NCBI RefSeq assembly: GCF_011742165.1
Contig: NZ_JAAQTO010000043.1
Location: forward strand, 1-64,000
Source: Billgrantia bachuensis
GTDB taxonomy: Bacteria > Pseudomonadota > Gammaproteobacteria > Pseudomonadales > Halomonadaceae
Direction: 5' to 3'
DNA: 64,000 nucleotides
The notes beneath the pieces were generated by a model. The model worked only from the letters and a program-made list of their open reading frames with translations. It ran no database searches and had not been told where the DNA came from. Position numbers and translations under genes: made by a program. This document shows positions 9,070 through 18,702 of this stretch, one piece after another; the first letter of the stretch is position 1, and every line of letters begins with the position of its first letter.

Positions 9070-9119
9070 GCCGCGCCAATGTACTCGCTACTGGCGCCCG
9101 AAGCCGCGCCAATGTACTC
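9070..9119. repeat. Two 17-bp perfect direct repeats upstream of ribB
   Basis: GCCGCGCCAATGTACTC occurs at 9070-9086 and again at 9103-9119, a 33-bp period or about three helical turns. They lie 95-144 bases before the ribB GTG, downstream of the palindrome. They could be paired regulator sites or part of the inserted repeat. If the upstream in-frame ATG at 8983 were translated, the repeat would encode AAPMYS twice. Confidence 0.6.
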
Positions 9120-9213
9120 TGACGCCCATTCAACGTGGTGCGATATCGGCGGCAACGTTCTGTTGCGGTGCACTATCGCCCATGACGTCGTTCGAACATT
9201 CGGAGATTCCAGC

Positions 9214-10368
9214 GTGCAATCTTCCCCCGGGGGCCTGGCTCCCATCGAAGACCTGATCGAGGACATCCGTCAGGGCAAGATGGTGATCCTCATGGACGAT
9301 GAGGATCGCGAGAACGAAGGCGATATCATTATGGCCGCCGAGAAGGTCGAGGCCGAGCATATCAATTTCATGGCGCGTCATGCGCGCGGCTTGATCTGCA
9401 TGCCGATGACCCGCGAGCGCTGCGAGCGTCTCAAGCTGCCGCTGATGGTGAGCGACAACGGTTCCGGCTTCGGCACCAAGTTCACGCTTTCCATCGAGGC
9501 CGCGGAGGGCGTCACCACAGGGATCTCGGCCGCCGACCGGGCGCGCACCGTGCAGGTAGCTGCGGCGCGTAACGCACGCGCCGAGGACATCGTCCAGCCC
9601 GGGCATATCTTCCCATTGATGGCGGAGCCAGGCGGTGTGCTGCGCCGCGCCGGGCATACCGAAGCGGCCTGTGACCTGGCCGCTCTGGCCGGCTTCGATC
9701 CCAGCGGCGTTATCTGTGAAGTCATGAACGACGACGGCAGTATGGCCCGGCGCCCCGAGCTCGAGCGCTTCGCCGCCGAGCACGGCCTGAAGATGGGCAC
9801 CATTGCCGACTTGATCCACTATCGCATCCATAACGAGCAGACGATCGAGCCGGTCGAGTCCACGCTGGTCGATACGGCCGTCGGCAAGCTGATGCTGCAC
9901 GTCTTTCACGACCGTATTCAGAATGCCCACCACGTGGCACTGGTGAAGGGTGAGCCGAGCCCCGAGACCCTGACCACGGTGCGCGTGCATCTGGCCGATA
10001 CCATGCGCGACCTGCTGGGCCTGCAGAAGAGTGAGAGCCACAACTGGACGACCCATAGTGCGCTGGAAGAGATCGCCCGGGTCGAGCACGGTGTGTTCGT
10101 GCTGCTCGACGATGGTCGTCCGCACCAGGACTTCCGCGACCAGTTGGAAGTGTTCCTGGAGCGCCGCCGCCTGCCGCGCACCAGCGATTCCGACGGCGCC
10201 GGCAACTACCTGACCATCGGTACCGGCTCGCAGATTCTGCGGCATCTCGGCGTTGGGCGCATGCGGCTGCTCAGTTCGCCGTGGAAGTTCTCGGCGCTGT
10301 CCGGCTTCGATCTCGAAGTGGTCGAGCTGATTGCGCCGGGTGAAGAGGGGGCGGCCGCCGAGGGCTGA
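9214..10368 (+). CDS. ribB: 3,4-dihydroxy-2-butanone 4-phosphate synthase with degenerate GCHII domain (RibBX type)
   Basis: 384 residues from a GTG at 9214 with GGAG at 9202-9205 (8-nt spacing). Residues 1 to about 205 are RibB, with the acidic metal/substrate loop [10 protein letters not shown] at 28-37 and HTEAACDL; it makes the four-carbon unit from ribulose 5-phosphate. Residues about 206-384 resemble GTP cyclohydrolase II in outline, but the region that should carry the zinc cysteines reads [15 protein letters not shown] and has none. It is therefore probably not a working cyclohydrolase, matching the proteobacterial RibBX variant described in the literature. A separate ribA must lie elsewhere. 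The frame is open upstream through the repeat region. Confidence 0.93.
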   Translation: MQSSPGGLAPIEDLIEDIRQGKMVILMDDEDRENEGDIIMAAEKVEAEHINFMARHARGLICMPMTRERCERLKLPLMVSDNGSGFGTKFTLSIEAAEGVTTGISAADRARTVQVAAARNARAEDIVQPGHIFPLMAEPGGVLRRAGHTEAACDLAALAGFDPSGVICEVMNDDGSMARRPELERFAAEHGLKMGTIADLIHYRIHNEQTIEPVESTLVDTAVGKLMLHVFHDRIQNAHHVALVKGEPSPETLTTVRVHLADTMRDLLGLQKSESHNWTTHSALEEIARVEHGVFVLLDDGRPHQDFRDQLEVFLERRRLPRTSDSDGAGNYLTIGTGSQILRHLGVGRMRLLSSPWKFSALSGFDLEVVELIAPGEEGAAAEG

Positions 10369-10393
10369 GCCGACTCTCTTCCTATGTACCAGG

Positions 10394-10416
10394 GGGCCGG
10401 CACCAGCTGCCGGCCC
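10394..10416 (+). other. Hairpin in the ribB-ribH gap
   Basis: GGGCCGGCA (10394-10402), loop CCAGC, TGCCGGCCC (10408-10416): a perfect 9-bp stem without a U-tract. It lies 60 bases before the ribH start and may modulate mRNA stability or partial readthrough inside the operon. Confidence 0.5.
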
Positions 10417-10476
10417 GCTCGACTTCAGCAGAATTCATATCGTTTTCAGCAGGATCATTTTCTTCAGGAATCAGCG

Positions 10477-10980
10477 ATGCATACCCTGTCTCAACTGGAA
10501 GGCAACTTCGTCGACGTCGATGGTCGCTACGTAATCGTGGTGGGGCGCTTCAATCACCATGTGGTCGATAGTTTGGTCGAGGGCGCCGTGGATAGCCTGG
10601 TGCGTCACGGCGTAGAGGCCGAGAATATCGATATCGTTCACGTGCCGGGTGCCTGGGAACTGCCGCTGGCGGTGAAGCGCGCCCTGCAAGTGGCACGTCC
10701 CGATGCGGTGATCGCGCTGGGCGCGGTGATCCGTGGCGGCACGCCGCACTTCGAGTACGTGGCAGGAGGCTGCAACGCGGCGCTCGGCAATCTTCAGCTC
10801 GAGTTCGACACGCCCATCGCCAACGGCGTGCTGACGGTCAACACGATCGAGCAGGCTATCGAACGCTCCGGTACCAAGGCCGGCAACAAGGGCGCCGAAG
10901 CGGCAATGGCCGCTATGGAAATGGTCTCCCTGCTGCGCGGTTTCGGTGACAGCGACAGTCAGAACGGAGAAACCTCATGA
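10477..10980 (+). CDS. ribH: 6,7-dimethyl-8-ribityllumazine synthase
   Basis: 167 residues from the ATG at 10477 (AGGA at 10466-10469). Conserved lumazine synthase features: VGRFN near the start, VPGAWELP, and [14 protein letters not shown] with catalytic H91. Condenses the RibB product with the ribitylaminouracil to give lumazine. The stop overlaps the nusB start (ATGA), indicating translational coupling. Confidence 0.96.
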   Translation: MHTLSQLEGNFVDVDGRYVIVVGRFNHHVVDSLVEGAVDSLVRHGVEAENIDIVHVPGAWELPLAVKRALQVARPDAVIALGAVIRGGTPHFEYVAGGCNAALGNLQLEFDTPIANGVLTVNTIEQAIERSGTKAGNKGAEAAMAAMEMVSLLRGFGDSDSQNGETS

Positions 10981-11483
10981 GTGCATCGCGCGCGCAACGC
11001 CCCCCTTCAGCGGGCCAGCAAGCGCGGCGTGCGGCCCGGGAACTAGCGGTACAAGGCCTCTACCAGTGGCACATGACCGGCAAGTCGGCCACCGCCATCG
11101 AGGCGGAGTTCCGTACTCAACTGCCCGACGACGATCTCGAGGATCATGAAAACTGGGCCAAGGTGATGCAGATCGCCGATCTGGCCCTGTTCCACGAACT
11201 GTTGCACAACGTGGTGCGCTATCGTGACGACCTGGATGCCTCCATCGCACCCCTGCTCGACCGTCGCCTGGTAGAGCTGGACCCCATCGAACTGGCCATC
11301 CTGCGTCTGGGTGCCTATGAACTCAGCCGTCGGCTGGAGGTGCCCTATCGCGTCGCGATCAACGAAGGCGTCGAACTGGCCAAATCGTTTGGCGCCACCG
11401 ACGGGCACAAGTACGTCAACGGCATTCTCGACAAGCTGGCCGCCCGGTTGCGTAGCGCCGAGGTCAGGGCACGTCGCGGCTGA
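10977..11483 (+). CDS. nusB: Transcription antitermination factor NusB
   Basis: 168 residues, a size typical of the family. The arginine-rich N-terminus ([15 protein letters not shown]) and [16 protein letters not shown] are signatures. Works with NusE/S10 on boxA RNA in rRNA antitermination. Overlaps ribH by 4 bp (ATGA) in a conserved neighbourhood. Confidence 0.95.
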   Translation: MSASRAQRPPSAGQQARRAARELAVQGLYQWHMTGKSATAIEAEFRTQLPDDDLEDHENWAKVMQIADLALFHELLHNVVRYRDDLDASIAPLLDRRLVELDPIELAILRLGAYELSRRLEVPYRVAINEGVELAKSFGATDGHKYVNGILDKLAARLRSAEVRARRG

Positions 11484-11494
11484 AGGTGCCACCG

Positions 11495-12448
11495 GTGGCC
11501 AGTGAATTCGAACTGATCGCCCGCTATTTCACTCCCGCTGCACCCGGCCCGGATGCCGGCGTGCCGCTTGGCGTGGGAGACGACTGTGCGTTGCTCGCCC
11601 CTCGTCCCGGGCGGCGATTGGCGGTCAGCGTCGATACCTCGGTAGCCAACGTGCATTTTCCTGCCGACGCGCCTGCCGAGGCGATCGGCTATCGGGCACT
11701 GGCGGTGAGCCTGAGCGACCTGGCGGCGATGGGGGCCGAGCCGCGCTGGTGCCTCATGGCGCTGGCTCTCGAGAAAGACGACGAGGCATGGCTGGCAGGT
11801 TTTGCGGGTGGTTTCCACGCGCTCTGCCAGAGCAGTGGCACGGCGCTGGTGGGGGGCGACGTGACGCGCGGGGAGCTCGCCGTCGGCGTCACGGTGATGG
11901 GTGAGGTGCCTGCCGGCGAGGAGCTGACTCGCCGCAGTGCGCGTGCCGGCGACGTGCTGGCGGTGACCGGTGCCCTCGGCGGCGGCGCGGGTGGCCTGGC
12001 ACTCTGGCAGCGTGGCGAACGTGACCTCAGCCATCCCTTGCTGACGCGCTACCTCAAACCCACGCCCAGGCTGGCGGCTGGCCTGGCACTGCGCGATCTG
12101 GCACATGCCGCCATCGACATCTCAGATGGGTTGCTGGCCGACCTGGAGCACATCCTTGCCGCTTCGGGCGTAGGGGCGCGGCTCGAACCCGAGGCACTGC
12201 CGCTGGCAGCGGGTCTGAGTGAGGCGCTGGGCGAGTCGGCGGCCTACCGCGCCGCGCTGTGTGGTGGCGACGACTATGAACTGCTGGTGAGCTTGCCCGG
12301 CAGTGTCTTGAAAGAGGCCCAGCGACGCCTGGCGGGGCAGGGCCTGGCACTCACGCCGATCGGTACGGTGTGCGTTGAAGCCGGTGTGTCAGGGGTTGAG
12401 CTCGGCGGTGCCCATGGCTGGCAGCACTTCCGCGGAGGTAAGCCATGA
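11495..12448 (+). CDS. thiL: Thiamine-monophosphate kinase
   Basis: 317 residues. GTG at 11495 preferred because GAAGG at 11482-11486 sits 8 nt upstream and the family begins with a short leader before EFELIARYF; a GTG at 11486 is the alternative. Characteristic ThiL elements are GVGDDCALL, AVSLSDLAAMGAEP, GGDVTRG, AIDISDGLLADL and CGGDDYELL. Phosphorylates thiamine monophosphate to the active diphosphate. Overlaps pgpA by 4 bp. Confidence 0.95.
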   Translation: MASEFELIARYFTPAAPGPDAGVPLGVGDDCALLAPRPGRRLAVSVDTSVANVHFPADAPAEAIGYRALAVSLSDLAAMGAEPRWCLMALALEKDDEAWLAGFAGGFHALCQSSGTALVGGDVTRGELAVGVTVMGEVPAGEELTRRSARAGDVLAVTGALGGGAGGLALWQRGERDLSHPLLTRYLKPTPRLAAGLALRDLAHAAIDISDGLLADLEHILAASGVGARLEPEALPLAAGLSEALGESAAYRAALCGGDDYELLVSLPGSVLKEAQRRLAGQGLALTPIGTVCVEAGVSGVELGGAHGWQHFRGGKP

Positions 12449-12918
12449 ATCGCTGCCCTCAGAGCGTCTGGCGGCGCCCCGTCCACTTCTTCGCCTTCGG
12501 CCTCGGGAGTGGCGGTGTGCCTTGGGCGCCGGGCACTTTCGGCACCCTGGCGGCAATTCCTTTCTATTGGTTGCTGTCCGAGCTGCCGCTGGGCTGGTAC
12601 CTGTCACTGGTGACCGTCTCCTTTGTCGTGGGAATCTGGCTGTGCGACAAGACTTCACGCGATCTCGGCGTCCACGATCACTCCGGCATCGTATGGGATG
12701 AATTCGTCGGCTACTGGATCACCATGGCCGCCGTGCCCTTCTCCTGGGAAGCGGCGCTATGGGGGTTCGTGCTTTTCCGTATCTTCGACGTCTTCAAGCC
12801 CTGGCCGATCCGCTGGGCCGATCGACGCGTTGCGGGCGGGTTCGGCATCATGATCGATGACGTCCTCGCCGCCATTTATGCCTGGAGCACGATGCACCTC
12901 TGGCTCTGGTTGCACTAA
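12445..12918 (+). CDS. pgpA: Phosphatidylglycerophosphatase A
   Basis: 157 residues, an integral membrane enzyme making phosphatidylglycerol. Shows GSGGVPWAPGTFGTL near the N-terminus, HDHSGIVWDEFVGYW with the acidic metal residues, and FDVFKPWPI, all PgpA hallmarks. Three to four hydrophobic segments. Start coupled to the thiL stop (ATGA). Last gene of the operon; a short AT-rich gap follows. Confidence 0.95.
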   Translation: MNRCPQSVWRRPVHFFAFGLGSGGVPWAPGTFGTLAAIPFYWLLSELPLGWYLSLVTVSFVVGIWLCDKTSRDLGVHDHSGIVWDEFVGYWITMAAVPFSWEAALWGFVLFRIFDVFKPWPIRWADRRVAGGFGIMIDDVLAAIYAWSTMHLWLWLH

Positions 12919-12975
12919 ATTAACCACTGCTATTGAACGGGCTGGCGCAAGGAAACGGACAGGGAGGCGAAAGCT

Positions 12976-14214
12976 ATGCGCAAGGAACGGCTCATCGTCC
13001 CGCTGCTGGTCGTACTGCTGCTCGCCTGGCTGACCGGACAGGCGGTCTCCAGCTGGCTGTTCGAGCGCGAAATGGAGCGAACGCTCACTGACCTGGAAGC
13101 GCGCGGGGAGCTCGACATCGAGCGCGTGGACGTGGAACAGGGCTGGTGGTCCTCCACCGGGCGCATTCACCTGGCGCCGCTGTTCGGCCAGAGGTGGAAA
13201 TTGGAGCTCACCTATCGAGCCCGTCATGGTGTACTCAGCACGCACCTCGACGGCGAGGCGATGCTGCACCGTGGCCCCGGCGGCAAGCAACCGTTCGGCG
13301 GCTCACTGGTATCTTCTCCCCCCCAGTGGGAGGCCAGTTACCACACCCTGAACGGTACTCTCGAGGGCAGGATTCGGCTTTCTCCCTTGCGTATCACCCA
13401 GCAGGAGCGTGAACTCATCTTCGAAGGCGGACGCTTGCGCTTCAGTGGCGAGCAGGGCAACTGGCGGCTGCGTGCGCAGCTCGACTCATGGACGCTCAGC
13501 GATGGTGTCGCCCGGCTGGAAATCGGTCCCGCCACTCTCAACAGCCAGTACGCCTATACCGAGGGTGCATACGCCTTCACCCAGGAAGACCGCCTGCAGA
13601 TCGAGTCGCTCTCCTGGCATCAGCCTCAGCTCAAGCTCGATGCCCATGGCATACGGCTGGCGAATCGTATGGCTCTGGACGACGAGGAGCTTCGCATGCA
13701 GCTCGACCTCGATCTGGGCGAGATTCACACTGCCGAGCAGGTCTTGTTGGTCGGGCAGATGGAAGCCGAGTTGTCGCGCCTCAATGCCGATGCGATTCGC
13801 AGTACCATGTCGCGGCTGCGCGAGCTGGCCGCCGGCGGTCGGCACGGCAACGGGCGCGATGCGTTGCTGGCCGATCTCGAGCCCTTCCTGCTGGCGACAC
13901 TGCAGGACTCGCCGCGCCTCGATCTGCAGCGCCTCGAACTGGACAGCCCGATGCTGGGGCTCACCGCTCGAGTCGATGGCTCGCTGTTCTTCGATGGGCG
14001 CCAGCTGGAGGCGCTCAGCCTGGTCGATCTTGAAGAGCCCGCAGTCAAGGAGCGCTGGCGGCAACGCCTCGATGGCGACTTCACCTGGCATGAGCTGCCC
14101 ACCGTGGTTGCACTCTGGCTCGGCTTGCCATTGGATACCCGCACGCTGGAGATCGACATCGGGCGAGGCCAGGTCCGCGTCAACGGCCGCCCGCTGCCTC
14201 CCCTGTGGCGCTAG
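12976..14214 (+). CDS. DUF945 (YdgA-like) inner-membrane-anchored protein
   Basis: 412 residues: one N-terminal membrane anchor (about 7-28), then a long extracytoplasmic beta-rich region. VEQGWWSSTGRIHL and the final IGRGQVRVNGRPL are typical DUF945 features. The molecular role is unknown; the family is AsmA-like in appearance. GGGAGG lies upstream of the ATG at 12976. Stands alone between pgpA and lon. Confidence 0.75.
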   Translation: MRKERLIVPLLVVLLLAWLTGQAVSSWLFEREMERTLTDLEARGELDIERVDVEQGWWSSTGRIHLAPLFGQRWKLELTYRARHGVLSTHLDGEAMLHRGPGGKQPFGGSLVSSPPQWEASYHTLNGTLEGRIRLSPLRITQQERELIFEGGRLRFSGEQGNWRLRAQLDSWTLSDGVARLEIGPATLNSQYAYTEGAYAFTQEDRLQIESLSWHQPQLKLDAHGIRLANRMALDDEELRMQLDLDLGEIHTAEQVLLVGQMEAELSRLNADAIRSTMSRLRELAAGGRHGNGRDALLADLEPFLLATLQDSPRLDLQRLELDSPMLGLTARVDGSLFFDGRQLEALSLVDLEEPAVKERWRQRLDGDFTWHELPTVVALWLGLPLDTRTLEIDIGRGQVRVNGRPLPPLWR

Positions 14215-14257
14215 CCCGTCGCTGTGACACCTTTCAGCCACGAAGTGTTGCATCCGA

Positions 14258-14286
14258 CTTGAAGTTGACCGCGGTCGCCCGCATTG
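14258..14286 (+). promoter_or_regulatory. Candidate sigma-32 (heat-shock) promoter of lon
   Basis: CTTGAAG at 14258-14264, a 14-bp spacer, then CCGCATTG at 14279-14286. This is close to the sigma-32 pattern CTTGAAA / CCCCATNT and lies about 50 bases before the lon start. lon belongs to the heat-shock regulon in E. coli, which supports the call. Confidence 0.55.
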
Positions 14287-14334
14287 CTCAGCTCAGTGTA
14301 TATCTGGCTTTCATAGCTTCAGGACGAGGTGTTC

Positions 14335-16770
14335 ATGAGCGAGCATGATCAGGACGAACAGAACTGGCAGCGGGCGAGGACGGATTCCGACGAGATGCTG
14401 GGGTCCGATGGTGAGGTGGACGAGGTCGCCAATGCCGTCATTCCGGCCAGCGACTACTTGCCCGAGCGCATCTATCTGCTGCCGATCCACAACCGCCCCT
14501 TCTTTCCCGCCCAGGTCCAGCCCCTGGTCATCAATCGTGAACGCTGGGAAGAGACCATGCGCCGGGTCGGCAACACGCCTCACCAGACGCTGGGCGTGGC
14601 CTTCGTCGGCGACAAGGCGGTGGATGAGCTCGGTCATGAACATTTTCCCGAGATCGGTACGGCGGTAAAGGTACACAAGTTGCACGGCGAGGAGGGGCAG
14701 CTGCAGTTCATCGCCCAAGGCCTGCGCCGCTTCCGTGTACAGCGCTGGCTGTCGAAAGAACCCCCTTTCCTGGTCGAGGTCAGCTACCCGCGTGAGCCGG
14801 TCAAGGCCGACGAGGACGAGACCCGGGCCTATGCCATGGCGATCATCAACGGCATCAAGGAGCTGCTGCCGATCAACCCGCTCTATGGCGAGGAGCTCAA
14901 GCACTATCTCAACCGCTTCAGCCCACACGAGCCGGGGCCGCTGACCGACTTTGCCGCGGCCATTACCTCGGCCAAGGGGCGCGAGCTGCAGGCCGTGCTC
15001 GAGACCCTGCCGGTACAGGCGCGCATGGAGAAAGTGTTGCCGCTGTTGCGCAAGGAGATCGACGTCGCCCAGTTGCAGACCGAGATCAGCGAGCAGGTCA
15101 ACGCCCAGATGCAGGAACGCCAGCGCGAGTTTTTCCTGCGCGAGCAGCTCAAGGTGATCCAGCGCGAGCTGGGCATCTCCAAGGACGACCGCGAGAATGA
15201 CGTCGATACCTTCCGCGATCGTCTCGAGGGCCTGACCGTGCCACCCAAGGTACTGACCCGCATCGAGGAGGAGCTCGACAAACTCTCGGTGCTGGAGACC
15301 GGTTCGCCGGAGTACGGCACCACCCGCAACTACCTCGACTGGCTCACCGCGATGCCATGGGGCGTGCGCAGCCAGGATCAGCTCGACCTGGCGCATGCCC
15401 GGACGGTGCTCGACCGCGACCACGACGGCCTCAAGGACGTCAAGGAGCGCATCATCGAGTTCCTCGCCGAAGGCACCTTCAAGGGCGACGTGGGAGGCTC
15501 GATCCTGCTGCTGGTCGGCCCACCCGGTGTGGGCAAGACCTCGGTCGGTCGCTCCATTGCCGAGGCGCTGGGGCGGGAATTCTACCGTTTTTCGGTGGGG
15601 GGCATGCGCGACGAGGCCGAGATCAAGGGTCATCGTCGAACCTACATCGGTGCCATGCCGGGCAAGCTGGTACAGGCGCTCAAGGAGGTCGAGGTCGAGA
15701 ATCCGGTGATCATGCTCGACGAGATCGACAAGCTGGGCAAGTCGTTCCAGGGCGACCCGGCCTCGGCACTGCTCGAGGTGCTCGACCCCGAGCAGAACGT
15801 CGACTTCCTCGATCACTATCTCGACGTGCGCCTGGACCTCTCCAAGGTGCTGTTCGTGTGTACCGCCAACACCCTCGACTCGATCCCCGGGCCGCTGCTC
15901 GACCGCATGGAGCAGATCCGCCTGTCCGGCTATATCGCCGAGGAGAAGGTGGCAATTGCCAAGCATCATCTCTGGCCCAAGCTGCTCGAGCGCGACAATA
16001 TCCCGAAGCGGCGTATCAACCTCACCGATGCGGCACTGCGCCAGGTGATCGAGGGCTACGCCCGCGAGGCCGGCGTACGTCAACTGGAGAAACAGCTGCA
16101 CAGCATCGTGCGCAAGTCCGCCGTCAAGCTGCTCGAAGGCGATCAGGAGTCGGTGCGCATTTCGGTCAAGAACCTGGAGGAGTTCCTCGGGGCCCCGCTG
16201 TTCCGGCAGGAGCAGGTACTCAAGGGCGAGGGGGTGGTCACAGGCCTGGCCTGGACCTCGATGGGCGGCGCTACGCTGCCTATCGAGGCGGGCAAGGTGC
16301 ACTCGCTGACCCGTGGCTTCAAGCTCACCGGCAAGCTCGGTGAGGTGATGCAGGAGTCGGCCAACATCGCCTACAGCTACACGCTCGGCCATCTCGCCGA
16401 GTACGGCGTCGACGCGGATTTCTTCGACTCCGCCTTCGTCCACCTGCACGTGCCGGAGGGTGCCACGCCCAAGGATGGCCCCTCGGCGGGCGTGACCATG
16501 ACCACGGCGCTGCTGTCGCTGGGGAGGCACCAGGGCGTCGATCGGCCGCTGGCGATGACCGGCGAGCTGACGCTGACCGGCCAGGTACTTCCGGTGGGAG
16601 GCATTCGCGAGAAGATCATCGCCGCCCGGCGCAGCAGGATCTTCGAGGTGATCCTGCCGGAGGCCAACCGTCGCGACTACGACGAGCTGCCCGATTTCCT
16701 CAAGGAGGGCATGACGGTGCACTTCGCCAAGCGTTATCGCGACGTGGCGAAGGTGACGTTCGGCATTTGA
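14335..16770 (+). CDS. lon: ATP-dependent protease La
   Basis: 811 residues from the ATG at 14335 (GAGG at 14326-14329); a GTG at 14329 is possible. LonN substrate-binding domain (about 40-240), coiled region, AAA+ domain with Walker A GPPGVGKT at 395-402 and Walker B IMLDEIDK, and a C-terminal Ser-Lys protease with S717 in DGPSAGV and K760 in IREKII (spacing 43 as in E. coli Lon). Degrades misfolded and regulatory proteins. The acidic N-terminal extension [11 protein letters not shown] is a little longer than in enterics. Confidence 0.96.
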   Translation: MSEHDQDEQNWQRARTDSDEMLGSDGEVDEVANAVIPASDYLPERIYLLPIHNRPFFPAQVQPLVINRERWEETMRRVGNTPHQTLGVAFVGDKAVDELGHEHFPEIGTAVKVHKLHGEEGQLQFIAQGLRRFRVQRWLSKEPPFLVEVSYPREPVKADEDETRAYAMAIINGIKELLPINPLYGEELKHYLNRFSPHEPGPLTDFAAAITSAKGRELQAVLETLPVQARMEKVLPLLRKEIDVAQLQTEISEQVNAQMQERQREFFLREQLKVIQRELGISKDDRENDVDTFRDRLEGLTVPPKVLTRIEEELDKLSVLETGSPEYGTTRNYLDWLTAMPWGVRSQDQLDLAHARTVLDRDHDGLKDVKERIIEFLAEGTFKGDVGGSILLLVGPPGVGKTSVGRSIAEALGREFYRFSVGGMRDEAEIKGHRRTYIGAMPGKLVQALKEVEVENPVIMLDEIDKLGKSFQGDPASALLEVLDPEQNVDFLDHYLDVRLDLSKVLFVCTANTLDSIPGPLLDRMEQIRLSGYIAEEKVAIAKHHLWPKLLERDNIPKRRINLTDAALRQVIEGYAREAGVRQLEKQLHSIVRKSAVKLLEGDQESVRISVKNLEEFLGAPLFRQEQVLKGEGVVTGLAWTSMGGATLPIEAGKVHSLTRGFKLTGKLGEVMQESANIAYSYTLGHLAEYGVDADFFDSAFVHLHVPEGATPKDGPSAGVTMTTALLSLGRHQGVDRPLAMTGELTLTGQVLPVGGIREKIIAARRSRIFEVILPEANRRDYDELPDFLKEGMTVHFAKRYRDVAKVTFGI

Positions 16771-16793
16771 TGCCGGCGGTGTCGAGGGCGGTG

Positions 16794-17528
16794 CTACATG
16801 GCGACGTTGGCGCCGCCGTCTACCATTAGGGTGTCGCCCGTGATGAAGGTGTTCTCGGCGGAAGCGAGAAAAACCACCGCCCGAGCCACCTCATCGGCTT
16901 CGGCGACTCGACCCAGCGGCGTCGCTGCCTGCCAGCGGCGGCGCGATTGCGATTCGGCATCCTGCATGCCGGTGCTGACCGGCCCAGGCGCCACGGCATT
17001 GACCAGAATGCCATGGGGGGCGAGTTCCACCGCCAGCGCCCGGCCAAGCGCCAGCATGGCGCCCTTGCACATGGCATAGGCGGAGCGCTCGGCCGTGGTA
17101 CGCAGGCCATGGGCCGATGAGACGATAACGAGATGACCGCCACCGGTGGCAATCATCAATCGTGCGGCGGCCTGCAACGCCAGATAGGTGCCGCTTACGT
17201 TGGTCGCCAATATCTCGTCGAGCGCCGTCGGTGAGACCTCGACAAAGCGCTCCCTTTGGATCACGCCGGCGGCGTTGATGCATACGTCGAGCCCGGCGCC
17301 ATGCGCCTCGATGTGGGCGAAAGCCGTCGCGATGTCGTCGGGGCTGTGCAGGTCGCAAGCAATGAAGGCGCAGCTCTCTGGCCAACGGGCCACAAGGGTG
17401 GCGGCCCTGTCTTGTGCCGGCTCGCGATCCAGCAGGTAAACAAAATCCCCTCCTGCGAGCAGCAATTCGGCAATGCTGCTGCCGATTCCTCCCGCGCCGC
17501 CCAATATGGCTGCAATTCGCATGGTCAT
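16794..17528 (-). CDS. SDR-family NAD(P)-dependent oxidoreductase
   Basis: 244 residues, classical short-chain dehydrogenase: cofactor motif GGAGGIGSS near residue 10 (first Gly of TGxxxGxG replaced, reading ILGGAGGIGS), NAAG, catalytic Ser in VSSAHG, YAMCK as the Y-x3-K dyad, and the closing GDTLMVDGG. Substrate not predictable. Divergent from the TAXI-TRAP genes with overlapping promoters, so a shared carbon-source role is possible. Confidence 0.85.
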   Translation of the reverse strand: MTMRIAAILGGAGGIGSSIAELLLAGGDFVYLLDREPAQDRAATLVARWPESCAFIACDLHSPDDIATAFAHIEAHGAGLDVCINAAGVIQRERFVEVSPTALDEILATNVSGTYLALQAAARLMIATGGGHLVIVSSAHGLRTTAERSAYAMCKGAMLALGRALAVELAPHGILVNAVAPGPVSTGMQDAESQSRRRWQAATPLGRVAEADEVARAVVFLASAENTFITGDTLMVDGGANVAM

Positions 17529-17560
17529 ACCCTAGGTATTCTTCGTGCCAAAAAATCGGC

Positions 17561-17593
17561 ATTATAGACGGATGCCTGACATTTCTTTATAAC
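17561..17593. promoter_or_regulatory. Overlapping divergent promoters (SDR / TRAP operon)
   Basis: Plus strand: TAGACG (17565-17570), 17-bp spacer, TATAAC (17588-17593) for the TRAP operon. Minus strand: a perfect TATAAT (17566 down to 17561) about 30 bases before the SDR ATG, with a weak -35. The overlap means the two promoters probably compete or share a regulator. Confidence 0.45.
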
Positions 17594-17670
17594 GAATTCA
17601 CCATTCCGGCTAATCAAAACAATGTCATCGTGCCTAGATGCGATGCTGGACACCAATAACGGAGAGATAC

Positions 17671-18648
17671 ATGTCACACCGTAAGCCCGCTTTCCCTCGT
17701 GCCCTGCTGGTATCGGCGACCGCAGTAGTGTTGGGGGCAGGTGCACTCTTCGCCCAGGCTGAGACCCGGGTCACCTACAAGTCCGCCTCGGCGGGTACCG
17801 CCTATTACCAGATGGGGGTCGAGCTCTCCGAGGCCATTCGTCGGGGCACCGACGGTGAGGTCGTGCTGACCCTGGAAGAGAGCCAGGGCTCGGTGCAGAA
17901 CGTCATGGAAGTGATGGCGCGTCAGGGCAACTATGTGTTCACCACGCCTCCCGGGCTGGTCGAGCAGGCCATGGCCGGCGAGGGGCCGTTCGCCGAGCGC
18001 CGGAGCCCCCGCTTCGAGGAGATTCGCGGCTTGTTCCCGATTCCTGCCATCACCATGCACTTCGTGGTGGCTGGCGACGAGGGCGTGATCGGCTTCGAGG
18101 ATCTCGAGGGCAAGGAGATCCTGATCGGCCGCGGCACCTTCGGTGCTCGCGAGGCCGAACGCTATCTCGAGCTGTTCGACCTGCTGGACAAGGTGGAGGT
18201 GGCCGATGCCGAGATCGGCAGCGGTCCCGATGCGCTGAAGAACGGCCAGATCGATGCCTTCGTCACGGCAAGCTCGTTTCCCACGCCCAACGTGATCGAG
18301 ACTGCCGCCAGCATGTCGATCAGTCTGGTCAGCCTCACCGACGAGCAGATCGAACAGGCCGGCGCAGCGCGCCAGACCATTCCCGCCGGCACTTATCCCG
18401 GCATCGACGAAGATGTGGAGACCACTTCTCTGCCCGTGATCGCTTACACCACCTCCGGCATGGATGAGGAGACAGCCTACACCCTGACCAAGACGTTCTG
18501 GGAGCGTCGCGAAGCCATGGCCGAGGAGTCTCCCTGGTGGGGCGGTATCACCCATGACATGATCGGCAACATCGCCGGTAGCTTGCATCCGGGTGCCTTG
18601 CGTTACTACGACGAAGCCGATATTGAGATTCCCGACGACTTGCGTTAA
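17671..18648 (+). CDS. TAXI-family TRAP transporter solute-binding protein
   Basis: 325 residues from the ATG at 17671 (GGAGAG at 17661-17666). Signal peptide cleaved near AQA-ET. The mature protein begins with the TAXI hallmark YKSASAGTAYYQMG; GRGTFGAREAERY and the C-terminal helical region fit the family. Binds an unknown carboxylate in the periplasm and hands it to the fused permease encoded next. Confidence 0.9.
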   Translation: MSHRKPAFPRALLVSATAVVLGAGALFAQAETRVTYKSASAGTAYYQMGVELSEAIRRGTDGEVVLTLEESQGSVQNVMEVMARQGNYVFTTPPGLVEQAMAGEGPFAERRSPRFEEIRGLFPIPAITMHFVVAGDEGVIGFEDLEGKEILIGRGTFGAREAERYLELFDLLDKVEVADAEIGSGPDALKNGQIDAFVTASSFPTPNVIETAASMSISLVSLTDEQIEQAGAARQTIPAGTYPGIDEDVETTSLPVIAYTTSGMDEETAYTLTKTFWERREAMAEESPWWGGITHDMIGNIAGSLHPGALRYYDEADIEIPDDLR

Positions 18649-18702
18649 CCCTGCCGGGCTGGCCTGACAAGCTCCTCGCCGGCCTCATTTCAAGGCTTCC
18701 TT

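Noticed and set aside
9070..9119. Start of a CRISPR-like array
   Set aside because: Only two copies of a 17-bp repeat with a 16-bp spacer; far too short and next to a rib operon.
8927..9213. FMN riboswitch before ribB
   Set aside because: The conserved FMN core pattern (GGGGUGAAAUUCCC...ACCGGCGGU...AGCCCGCGA) is not present; the hairpin found here is of another kind.
8305..9213. N-terminal extension of RibB overlapping ribD
   Set aside because: The open frame runs back through ribD and the repeat region, but the GTG at 9214 has a good ribosome-binding site and gives the conserved N-terminus.
14311..16722. Very long minus-strand open frame opposite lon
   Set aside because: A shadow frame caused by high G+C codon use; His/Gln/Leu-rich composition, no motifs, and the opposite strand is an unmistakable Lon protease.
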